Source: Anisakis pegreffii | Taxonomy: Eukaryota > Nematoda > Chromadorea > Rhabditida > Anisakidae | Assembly (NCBI GenBank): GCA_035041965.1 | Contig: JAPYMA010000927.1 | Location: forward strand, 1 to 64,000 | Direction: 5' to 3' | Length of the DNA: 64,000 nt | Shown: positions 1 to 9,197 of the stretch, one piece after another | Layout: each line of letters begins with the position of its first letter | Numbering within the stretch: the stretch's first letter is position 1 | The notes under the pieces: generated by a model | The model's input: only the letters and a program-made list of their open reading frames with translations | What the model was told of the DNA's origin: nothing | The model's database searches: none | Translations under genes and position numbers: made by a program

Positions 1-315
1 TTTGATAGTATGCCCATCTTGAAGCAAGCCTTAATCATTCCCATCTAATTTTATATGCAGTTATCTTTGCTGTTTGCCCTCTATCATTGATGTTCAGCTA
101 AGGAAGTAGACGCAATTCGGACGAATGACATGATCAATGACAGCTTAATGAATTTTTACGTAACAATTCATTGAATATTCAACTGATTATTCTGCTCTTC
201 ATTAATCTATATCAAGCTCATCTGGATGCATTTATATGTAATAGACAAACAGAGATAATCACATTTTCTAATAAAAACCGAGAGCAACAATGTTCACTGA
301 AATTTTGAGTCGTTT
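1..315. repeat. Interspersed repeat copy, cut by the window edge
   Basis: The first 315 bases match, in inverted orientation, bases 44184-44487 at roughly 80% identity by eye. Shared blocks include CATCTTGAAGCAAGCC near the left edge and GAGAGCAACA with AAATTTTGAG near the right end. No coding capacity is visible in either copy. The left limit is unknown because the window starts inside the repeat. The second copy lies inside the hAT-like element at 43629-44871, so this is probably part of an independent repeat family. Confidence 0.75.
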
Positions 316-1984
316 CCTCCCACAAGATTTGTTCGGCTTCAATATTCCATCTGTTAATTCAACTGAATGACTGCAAGTCTTTTTACTTCGCTATTTGGAA
401 ACGTTTTCATCCAATCGAAATGTATAAATTCCCACTGAGTTCACTCATAGTGAGAGTTCATTGCCGAAGTGAGCAAAATTGTTTCATTCAAAAGGATCTT
501 AAGCTTGAATATCAAGTACATTTCCATAATCTCTGATCGAAATTATCAAATATGCAAGTGCTCGATGGTTCGATTAAAATCCATTGCAGATGTTTTTTTA
601 CCTTGTTAGATAAACTTCGAACTTCTAATTATTTCATAATTCAAATGATATAATTCATGTGGTGCATTTCTTCCGTAAAAAATCGAAATTTCCGAAACGG
701 CAGAATTCAGCTGACGTTAATACTGAGAGAAAATGGACTTGAAGCATTGCAAATAAGTGTTTGAGAATCAAGAATTTCATATTCACATGCAAGTGTACTA
801 TTATTAGCTTAGACCCGAGATCACAAGATGCCTTAGCATAGAATATGCAGTATGCCCTTGCGGCATGATCATTGACATCATTATATGAAATATTAATTTG
901 AATTTGAATACTTAGTTCCTTGGATTTGTTCAATAATTTGTTGAATTAGCTCCTTTCTGATTAATAATGAACATATTGGTTCGAAAAAGTGTGTTTAAAC
1001 ATGTCCCGCATCAATGTTTCAATAATTATTCGATCCAGGGATTGAATCCCGATGCCGGGATTGAAAAATCGTCTGGATTTTGCAAATCCTAGTTACGAAT
1101 GGTGAATCGGTATCGATGAATGAGCGATCGCCAACTACTTCGCGCAGTACCAATTTAGACGGAGCGTGTCTGGCGTGGTGACCTTGAGACTTATTTATAA
1201 CTGGCATCTCGATTGGGAAGAATGATGAGTATGAGATTTGCTTCCAGAATAGTACAGAACTGATTCCTTTACACCAGCCATCGGCAATCCCCGGCCCGCG
1301 AGCCAAAATTTTAAAAATTGATTTACTCATCAAAAACATTACTATCAAAAATTCGTCAACGCAATGAAACGAGATATGCGTATCTCAATTGGCTTATCTC
1401 ATTCTACCGACTGAAAGCATTTTATCAAATAATTTGGAGACTATGGAAGAGTTACGAATGAAATATTAACAAAAACAATCAGCATTAATTTCCTGGCATC
1501 CTTAATCTCCCATTGAAATGCTCAAATGCCCCACCCTCCTTCTTCAGAGAAGTATTTCTGGATCACTGATCTAAAGAATTCTTCTCTATTCATATACTTC
1601 ACTAGAAATATTTAGAGTACTCCAATGAGAAAACTGTTTTGCAAAAATGAACGTTTTGTGGTCAACAATCAAAGCTTCTGAAGTGAAATAGCTGAAAACA
1701 GACCGGAATTTGGTCATAAAATATTCGCATGAATCAAACATTGAAACTTGTTCGATTCATTCATATCACAATAAGGATTTTAATTTGATCACAATGACAT
1801 TACAGTGACACAAAGTGACAGTGATCTGATGCAACAGCTATCGGATCATTGTGTCGCAATATCACAACTTCACCGCAGCTGGTATTATTTTCCTCAAACT
1901 GGTGAATAATTAAAACTACTGAGAAACTTATTGTGCATACATCAAACTTCAATGCTTACATAGAAACATACATCAAACAATGCT
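316..1984. other. Intergenic, no gene seen
   Basis: AT-rich sequence without convincing exons in any frame. Bases about 1030-1300 carry a degenerate repeat built on GGGATTGAATCCCG-like words; similar words recur near 17940, 18190 and 44520, so it is probably a dispersed low-complexity family. Confidence 0.5.
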
Positions 1985-2298
1985 GTGAATGGAGACAGTG
2001 ATATGATAAGAGGATTATTATTTAATCGTGTAGGCATTGAAAACGTGATTGAAGGGGATCATCATGAGATCATTCCAAGAGCTTGGCACACAAAACAGTT
2101 GATTGAAAAATCTACTGGAACACAGATGATTTCACCAGTAATGAGTGATTTCAGCTCACCTATAGAATATTCGTTGAATAGAGCTTTATTGGCGGAATCA
2201 AAAAATTCTTGAATGCTTAATGTTATTGACCAGAATGGTCTACTTCCATCGAGGTATACTTCGTTATAGATTCGAGTGAAATGAAGTGAAAAACTCAT
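1985..2298. other. Region open on both strands, possible exon
   Basis: Plus frame 1985-2212 (75 codons) and minus frame 2298-2062 (78 codons) are both open. The minus reading has a good splice donor (GTGAGC) after codon 47 and a varied residue composition with several aromatics; the plus reading has a possible donor GTAATG. I recognise neither product. At most one is likely to be coding. Confidence 0.25.
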
Positions 2299-2596
2299 AA
2301 TGTGTCAATACAAATGACATAGTTAATTCTTTATTAGAACAAGTAAAAAATTCACGGTTTGGTATAACTTTTGAATGTATGTGTGTCTTGATGTTTAACC
2401 TAAGAAAATTTAGTCTCGAGGTTAGGAAGGGTTGGAGGGGGCTTCAACTTCAGGTTAACATTTAAACCGCGTTTTTACTGGAGCGGTTTCCCCTCTGGAC
2501 TCACTGCTCACGAGTGCAAACCGAATCGATAATAAAATCCACTGAATGTAATCGGTAGAAAACATTTACGATACATTCTCAATTCGATCATAACTG

Positions 2597-2785
2597 TTGC
2601 TTACAAGGAACGAAAATGAACCCACAACAAAGGTTGATGTCGACATCAAAATATTGCCCCATGACATTGGAACATTACCTCGAAAAACCATAATGGTAAT
2701 AGACTGTACAGAAAATTTTTCTTTTGTTGATTTCTCTGACCCGGATCCGAGCGACTCATTATTTTCCTGCACAATGAGTGTATGA
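2597..2785 (+). other. Possible terminal exon, unrecognised
   Basis: A plus-strand frame of about 60 codons with an acidic C-terminal stretch (DFSDPDPSDS) and stop at 2783-2785. It follows an AAG acceptor-like site near 2609. No upstream exon can be joined with confidence and no family is recognised. It sits just left of a hAT-like insertion. Confidence 0.2.
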
Positions 2786-2890
2786 AGATGCTTCAGATGA
2801 GCTTGCCTTTTTGTGCTTGCCACGCGAAACATGTTGATTTACGTTGATTCTGCTCGACCAGCGAATCTCTTCGATTGTACGGCTCACCAG

Positions 2891-3127
2891 TAGTGTTCGT
2901 CGGGAAGCAATTTTTTGCACGGGGGGGGGGCCCCGCGGGGAGTAAATTGGACGGGGGGGGGTCCCCGCGAAAAAGTCGGGGAGCAAATTGCGCGGGGGGG
3001 GTCCCCGCGGGGAGTAAATTGGACGAGGGGGTCCCCGCGAAAAAGTCGGGGAGCAAATCGCGCGGGGGGACCCCGTCGGGGAATGACCGCTCCCCGTGTT
3101 CCCCGACGGGGAGGACGGGGAGCTGCA
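2891..3127. mobile_element. GC-rich hAT-like MITE, rearranged copy
   Basis: Begins with TAGTGTTCGTCGGG, the same terminal sequence as the intact element at 59587-59741, and continues with the same GCAATTTTTTGCAC and GGGGAGTAAATTGGAC modules read from the opposite end. The block GGGGAGTAAATTGGAC ... GGGAGCAAATtGCGCGG occurs twice in tandem, so this copy has an internal duplication. The expected right terminus (GACGAACACTA) is missing; the copy fades out in GGGGAGGACGGGGAG near 3120. It is extremely G-rich on the plus strand in an otherwise AT-rich window. Open frames across it (2793-3225) are low-complexity artefacts. Confidence 0.7.
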
Positions 3128-3763
3128 TATTTTTTAGTCTAATTTCTTGTAATCAACTATTTGAAAGAAAAAAGCAAAGATTGAGCAAACAAACATCTTG
3201 GTCATTGATTCGACTGCGAAACTGACACTGGTTTGTTCGTTTATAATATTGGCGTTCTTTGTTACCAATAGCACATTTGATTTGCAAAGATGGCGCTTCA
3301 TTTCCTCCACATTCGATTCTCATGCATATTTGTCGTTTGCGTTTTGTCGACGATGACAAATATTGTTGCAATGATTCATCAAATAACTATTAATTCACTG
3401 GTCACTGTGCCGATGACGCTTTTTCTTTCAAACTTATTGGATGTTGTATTCAAGTACAAATTTGAACTACTTCTACCTGTGAGCCCAGATTTAAATTCAT
3501 AGCTCCGATTTGAGATCTGTCGGTTATGGTTAGTCGCAACTGTGATATTCATCTCAAGCCGTTTGTGCCTATTGCTTGCGCTCAAACACCTTCAAAGCCA
3601 GCGAAGTTGTTTCAGACTCTCCCTGTGATGTTTCATGAGATGCAAGACAGTCTGTTGCTGAATTCATCGTTTTAGTGGAAGTTCAGCGAAGATCGGTGAG
3701 AGACATCATCATTTTATTTGTTATGGCGGCATCGCTCAACTTCAAAATTTTGCTCTGTTAATT

Positions 3764-4162
3764 TTAATGATCATTCACGTAAATATAAAATGACTGCAAT
3801 TTTTGATTGAGGATCAGATGTTCTTGTTCTGTTTGAATGCTGCCGAACAATGTAAAGACTGCCGGGCAAGTAAATGCAGCAACACCAACATAGCAGGGAA
3901 ACACCTCACGTGAGCGGGTAATTGTAGTAAACAATCTTAATATTGTAGCAACCTTGGCAATAATTCCACGTCGTTCGCTGTTTGACCGTTGGTTCTGGAT
4001 GCAGATATGAGTATGCATATCGCCGAGTTGAGACCTGGACCGTAAATGTTTCTTCATTGCTTCTAGCATATTTTCATTGAGCACAACTATCGATGGTGAC
4101 CTCCCATTAACAACTTTTGTTTTGACGGCTTTGACCAATGGCAGTGCTGGTTGCACGTTCAC
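3764..4162 (-). CDS. Possible exon of an unrecognised minus-strand gene
   Basis: On the minus strand a strong acceptor (CTTTTCAG) at 4163-4170 is followed by an open frame from 4162 to a stop at 3764, 132 codons. The first 50 residues are lysine/leucine-rich and look coding (SIVVLNENMLEAMKKHLRS); the end is hydrophobic and less convincing, and a donor GTCCAG after about codon 50 could end the exon early. I do not recognise the family. It lies downstream of the exon at 5554-6037, which ends in its own stop codon, so the two are probably separate genes. Confidence 0.35.
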   Translation of the reverse strand: MNVQPALPLVKAVKTKVVNGRSPSIVVLNENMLEAMKKHLRSRSQLGDMHTHICIQNQRSNSERRGIIAKVATILRLFTTITRSREVFPCYVGVAAFTCPAVFTLFGSIQTEQEHLILNQKLQSFYIYVNDH

Positions 4163-4363
4163 CTGAAAAGTGCACAAGAATTTCAACAAAGAGGAAAATA
4201 TGTAGTGTGATAAGCCGCAATTTCTAATGACGACATGTCAACCAGCATCTAACTTCATCGCGTAATTTCAAAAGAGTATCCCTGACAAGCGGTATGAAAA
4301 TCTTTTAAAATCGAGTCAAGAATATGAACTTGTGATCGATCGCCTTAAACATTTACCATTCTA

Positions 4364-5024
4364 CCGCAGTTTTGTTTCCTTTGGATCTTCAGCGTGACAA
4401 AATGAAGTGTCAGTTGGACGAAAAAACGCATTTTCGACAAGTGCTACTTTGTGCAATCAGGACTCAACGGTCGCTTGTGACATTGGCGTCGTATATGGAG
4501 ATGATGCAATGCTGATAAGAACAGCCCAGAAATGGTTTGTGAGGTTCGCGAAGGGTGAAGGACGTTGTGACGGGCCAGTAGAGCGGCTGCGATGTTGGAC
4601 CGCTGAACCTTGCTGCTTTCGCTCAAAACGTGTGGAACCCACGCACCGAACTTCTGAATCTTTCCTGTCGCGTGCAGGTGTCGTACAACAGTGGACTGAT
4701 CACAGTTCATTACCTGCACCAGTCTTCTTGTGGTTTCACGCGGATTCTGACGGATGAGAACATTCAGACACCCCTCGTCGAGATCCAACGTCCAACCTGA
4801 ACGCCACTCGCCCTCCAGGTCGAAGTCACCCTTCGCAAATCTCGCAAACCATTTCAGGGCTGTTCTTACCAGCATTACATCATTTCTGCGTACGGTGCAA
4901 ATGGCACAAGCGACCGGTGAGCCCTGATTGAATGCACAAACTAGCACTTGTCGAAAATGCTTTTTTTGTCCACCTGACACTTCATTTCGTCACGCTGAAG
5001 ATTCAAAGGAAACAAAACTGCGGT
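4364..5024. mobile_element. Mariner-derived fold-back element
   Basis: Terminal inverted repeats start CCGCAGTTTTGTTTCC and end GGAAACAAAACTGCGG, flanked by TA on both sides (4362-4363 and 5025-5026), the duplication expected of mariner/Tc1 elements. The arms are about 200 bp and roughly 85% identical in inverted orientation. Each arm encodes the start of a mariner transposase: plus strand from 4407, minus strand from 4980. The minus reading runs furthest, with QKWFARF-like and DFDLEGE-like helix-turn-helix motifs, HLHATGKIQKFGAWVPH and a partial linker. The catalytic DDE/D domain is absent from both, so the element cannot be autonomous. Confidence 0.85.
4444..4980 (-). pseudogene. Truncated mariner transposase, N-terminal half
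   Basis: An open frame of 178 codons. Residues 1-130 follow the DNA-binding half of Mos1/SETMAR-type mariner transposases: an N-terminal HTH ending in ALKWFARFAKGDFDLEGE, then the second HTH (TTRRLVQVMNCDQSTVVRHL), then the WVPH motif that precedes the catalytic domain. After about residue 140 the frame runs into the opposite arm and similarity stops. No catalytic aspartates are present. It is a remnant of a DNA transposon, not a host gene. Confidence 0.8.
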
Positions 5025-5553
5025 AGATCGTCTAACACAGTGGCGAAGAGCGGAAAACACGCTATCGATTGGTATATGACACTCCTCCTAAAAAGTGGAC
5101 TTTCGCCGGAATAATTCATTTTGAATAAAAACGCACGAACTTATGCACCAACCCAATGCATCACTTTCGGAAAATGAGATGCTAATACATTCACGATTGG
5201 TGTCAACGGGACGAAGTAAGGTGAGTGAAAATCAGAATTGTCTTGCGCAACTGCGAGAAGCAATTACTGTGCTACATTCTTGGTGGAGGTTTGTATGACC
5301 CAACTGTAATACGGCTTTAATACGGGGTTAAATAAAAGGATTAGCATTTCAATGCTTCACCGCTCGTGTACGCACAATCAATCGCAGCTGTTCATCTTCA
5401 TCGTGTTGATTTAATGATCAAAGCAAAAACAATTCAATGACCGTTGAGTGTTTAAGGGAACACGAGAGCCAACAGTCACGAAATATTCAAACTTATGAAA
5501 GCTGCCTAAGCGTAGGGCTGAATAAGTGAAGAACATGATGGTCAGAAATTTAA

Positions 5554-6037
5554 TCATAACTTTACTGCATTGAGAGTGAGATTCCTGATAAGGCTACGCA
5601 ACGACCATCCTGAATCATACGACATACTTCCGCTTGACTGTGACCATGTCCTCAATGGATCGGCATCAAATTCGTGCACATCATCGCGATAATCCTGTGC
5701 TGTTAGCACTGCATCATGTTCACTATTCTCTGGAGTTATATCCGTAGCAGTTATTTCTTTCAGCTCTTCTTCACTATTGATATCACCTTCAACCTCTTTA
5801 TCGGCTTTTAGTTCAATTTTCATCGAATCGGATTGTTCGTTTTTGTCATTAATTTTACTCGCATTATCCACGATTGCTTCATTCCTCTTCTCTGAACTCT
5901 TCTCATCTGCAGTTGCCTTTTTAATTGCTTTACCGCTCATCTTCAAATAATTGTTCAACAATGATGTTTCAGTTCGAAAGCTATCATTAAATTTATTCAC
6001 TGGACTTTCATTTTCATATTTGCTTTCTCGCATATTT
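5554..6037 (-). CDS. Last coding exon of an unrecognised acidic protein
   Basis: Minus-strand exon starting after the acceptor ACTTTTCAG (6038 upward) and ending in a TAA stop at 5554-5556. In the open phase it encodes about 160 residues, rich in Glu, Asp, Lys and Ser, with no globular motif. Charged low-complexity residues dominate positions 30-110. The end is more conserved-looking, with SMSYDSGWSLRSLIRN and a short basic/hydrophobic tail. The acceptor leaves one base of a split codon, so at least one upstream exon exists at higher coordinates; I could not find it. Probably a disordered nematode-specific protein. An internal ATG at 6031-6033 could also serve as a start. Confidence 0.5.
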
Positions 6038-7180
6038 CTGAAAAGTTAATTATATGTTTATTAGTGTGAAAGGATATTACAATGGATATAAAGGCCAACA
6101 CAATTATATCCGTTTTGATAAATCAACGAGTTGACATGTCACTTCACCGATTGATTAATTGAAATATGCAAACATAGTGTATGAATCTGTAGAATATGAT
6201 GAAAATTTGCAATTACGTCGAGTGAATAAACGATATCAGACACAGTTTGACTGTGATCCGATCAACAATGAGTAGTCTCGCACTGATTTCTGGTTTTTTT
6301 TTTTTTTGGGGGGGGGAACGGTACCAGTGGTTTTAAACGAAACGCCTGTTCATGATAATGAACGTTCCAATGGTTGATTCATTATTTCCATTTTTGGGGT
6401 GAAAATGTAACAATATTACTGAACGATGCCGTGCAAAACCTGGGAATTTCAAGCATTGATCATACGCTATTCAGAATTATGAATCAGGAAAAGAAGCATG
6501 AATGGAACAATATCTTGTCATATGTTTTCTACGCATCTACTTGTCAATGTTGTTCGATAGCAGCCCCGCAAAGTGCAACATCTCTTTTATGTCTACTAAC
6601 ATGCATCATCTGATTGATCTGTTTTAAAATGTTCTTTGGATGAAATATCGTATATATCGCCTAATATATTAATCGTCTAAATACAGCAATTCACCTAATT
6701 AATATATTAATATATAAATCCAAGCTGTCCATAGAAATTCACTCAACTCCAGAGATGACTCACTCGACAATCTAATCGTGCACAACAAGCGTGATTCATT
6801 CGAATTTGATCTACCTATCGTAAACATAAATCAAATTTAGTTCCGTTTTTACGCAGCAATTTCCATGGAGCACTTTACCATGAGTGTTGAAAAATCACAT
6901 CGGTTGCCTAATCCTTGTGTCTGTGGGACCATTTTCATTTTTTATTAAAAGAAAAATGATACAATTAATTAATTTTTCAAACTTGAATTCAGTGGCCTTG
7001 GCTCATTTTCTGTGAAGAACATATATCAGAATAAATTTTTAATGGCCAGACACTGTATAACTCTCCTATACATTTTTATTACATGTAAGGTCTTCGGATC
7101 CACTGGACCCAGGGTTAATAGAAGTGTGGAAATTGATGTTTTGGGTATCTAAATTCTGCCCTCCTCCTCTCTGGCCCACT
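6038..7180. other. Intergenic, no gene seen
   Basis: AT-rich sequence with the homopolymer at 6294-6316 and ATTAATATATTAATATAT-like simple sequence near 6660-6720. The plus frame at 6374-6613 has no splice sites or recognisable motif. Confidence 0.5.
6294..6316 (+). repeat. T14-G9 homopolymer junction
   Basis: Fourteen T directly followed by nine G. Such runs are prone to length error in sequencing and assembly. Confidence 0.9.
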
Positions 7181-7189
7181 GATAGTGTG

Positions 7190-7252
7190 TACGTCTGGGT
7201 GTGTGTGTGTGCCAGTATGTGTATGTGTGTGCGCACCAGTGTGGCTTCTTAT
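7190..7252 (+). repeat. GT-rich microsatellite
   Basis: Interrupted (GT)n with GTGTGTGTGTG, TATGTGTATGTGTGTGCG and related words. It sits directly upstream of the piggyBac remnant. Confidence 0.8.
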
Positions 7253-7266
7253 CATAACCGATCAAG

Positions 7267-8166
7267 ATGGGCAAAAGGTAGTCGGTGAAGAAGGCTCTGG
7301 AATTGATTTTAGAAGAGAGCGAAGTTTTCCATGATGATGTAAAGAGAGAAGATTCAGAAGATGGGGTTTCAGAATTTGAAGATCACATTTCTGAAAGTTC
7401 GGAATCTGATAGTGACTCTGAAGAAACTGATGAGATTGAGCATCAGCCAGTTTCAAAATGGAAACGAGCCACGAGGCCGTTAACAGCTAGCTCCAGCACC
7501 AGAACAAGACAGTCAGCATGGAGCAAGTGAGGAAATATGGATGTCAAAAAATTTTGAAATAAAATGGTCTTCCCACCCAAGAAAAAATACGAATACGAAC
7601 TACGACTTGCGACCATGAGTTCTCCAATATGAATACCAATCGCGACCACGATCCTCCGTCTTCCATCCTTAAATAGCTGCGTCTCTCATCTGTCCTGGAA
7701 TTCATCGAATATAGTTTCTGATAAAATTTTGTTGTGGATTAACCGTCGCTCGTGGGAATGTTTTGCCTGCAAGATTTGAATTAAAGATATTAAGTACTTT
7801 GTTTGGGTTGTATTTCAAATTCTTGGGATTTAGATTTTATGTTTTGAGGATGAGGTGCTTGACTTGGTTACAGATGGCAGTTACTCACACACAGGATGCA
7901 ATTCTTCTTCTGAGCTTTTCATCCCATGTCCCGTCCAGAAAATTGTTCTTGACTGCACTAATTTAGAAGGGAGACGTGTTTTTAGAGAGAAATGGAAGGA
8001 GATGGACCAAACCCATTTACATGCCTAATTTGGGTTTCTTTTCCTTGCTGGAGTTTTCAGGTCCAAAGGGGAATCGACATCATCCCTGTGGGATGCAAAA
8101 ACTGGGAGAAAAATTTTCCGTGCAACAACTTTGTATGAACGTCGGTTGTCGGAACTAGCGGCGGTT
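7267..8166 (+). pseudogene. piggyBac-type transposase fossil
   Basis: The frame from ATG 7267 has one early stop, then an acidic serine-rich N-terminus (SESSESDSDSEETDE) ending in a stop at 7528-7530. About 7530-7850 is frameshifted, but WMSKNFEIKWSSHP resembles the piggyBac linker. From about 7851 to 8166 one frame, broken by a single TAA, carries the start of the piggyBac catalytic domain: ELFIPCPVQKIVLDCTN, REKWKEMDQTHLHA, then LAGVFRSKGESTSSLWDA and TGRKIFRAT. These follow the family pattern of an N-glycine/LLAGV block followed by SLW and IFRATM. The first catalytic Asp region and everything after it are missing. No functional transposase can be made. Confidence 0.8.
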
Positions 8167-8278
8167 ATATTGATAGGCGTCTAGTGGTATTTGAATGTGG
8201 ACCGCTATTTACGACGAAATGAATATTTATTATGAGCAACAGGCAGCAAATAAACAATAATCGACGGAAGAATGACTT

Positions 8279-8461
8279 GAGCGATTGAGTGATTGAGTCG
8301 AGGGATAAGGGCGGATTGAAACGAAATCGAGCGACTGAGTGGTTGAGTGGAGGGATAACGGAGATTGAAATGAAATCGAACGATTGAGTGATCGAGTCGA
8401 GGGATGACGGGGGATTGAAACGAAATCGAGCGACTGAGTGATTGAGTCGAGGGATAACGGA
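8279..8461 (+). repeat. Minisatellite, 49-50 bp unit, 3.7 copies
   Basis: Units start at 8279, 8329, 8378 and 8428. Each begins GAGCGA(T/C)TGAGTG and ends GATTGAAACGAAATC with few differences. The array begins about 110 bp after the end of the piggyBac remnant. Confidence 0.9.
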
Positions 8462-9197
8462 GCTGGGGAATATCGGTTTACCCGAACGAACGAACGAGAC
8501 GCACGATTGAACGAATGAATAGCAAACGAACAATAATAATTGAATTATAAGTGAATGAATTAGAAGGGGCGTATATTTTGAAGAGGAATTTATTTAAGCA
8601 TTTATGCTATATATGTGTTGATTAGAGGAAAGATAAGAGGCATTTGACTATATACATGTATTAGATATAAGGATAGATAAGGAGGCATTTGAGGTGTAAA
8701 TAAATATATGATTCGAGTATATGACGTGATGGTAAGTGACTGTACATAAGATTTGGATAAATGACGTGATGATAGACGAATACAAAACACTGACTGACGT
8801 GTTGCAATTCTATCAACAAAAATATTATTAATAATGATTATCATCTTTATCGTGAATCATACGATTCACGACATCGGTAGTTTTGAACAATTTTGTCAGT
8901 AAGCATTTCTGAAAACACTCTCATCTTCAGTTCTTGGTGCACTCTCGCACGAGGTTGAACTCCTTTAAATTAATTCCGTGGTAAGCAGACTGATTTGAAT
9001 TTCTGAAATTTCCCCCACCAATGGGACTAGCATTATAAATTCGGCATACTTGCAAATAATCGATGAATATCATTTTCAGTTGATATGCAATTGCGAATTA
9101 TTATATGTTGATGTCATCTGAAGATCTGATTGACAGTCATTGCTTATTTTCGTTTGTATTTGAACGTTTAACGGTCGAGTGCCTTTCGGCTTTTTAA
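8462..9197. other. Upstream region of the PDZ gene, no other gene seen
   Basis: AT-rich sequence with several (A/T)GAGGCATTTGA repeats near 8635-8700. No exon with consistent splice sites. It probably includes the promoter of the PDZ gene, but no motif can be named. Confidence 0.4.

Noticed and set aside
2793..3225. Gly/Pro-rich frames on both strands
   Set aside because: They run through the GC-rich MITE and reflect its G-runs; no family motif and no splice context.
8165..8533. Minus-strand frame of 122 codons
   Set aside because: It spans the 50-bp minisatellite, and its repeated residues are just the translated array.
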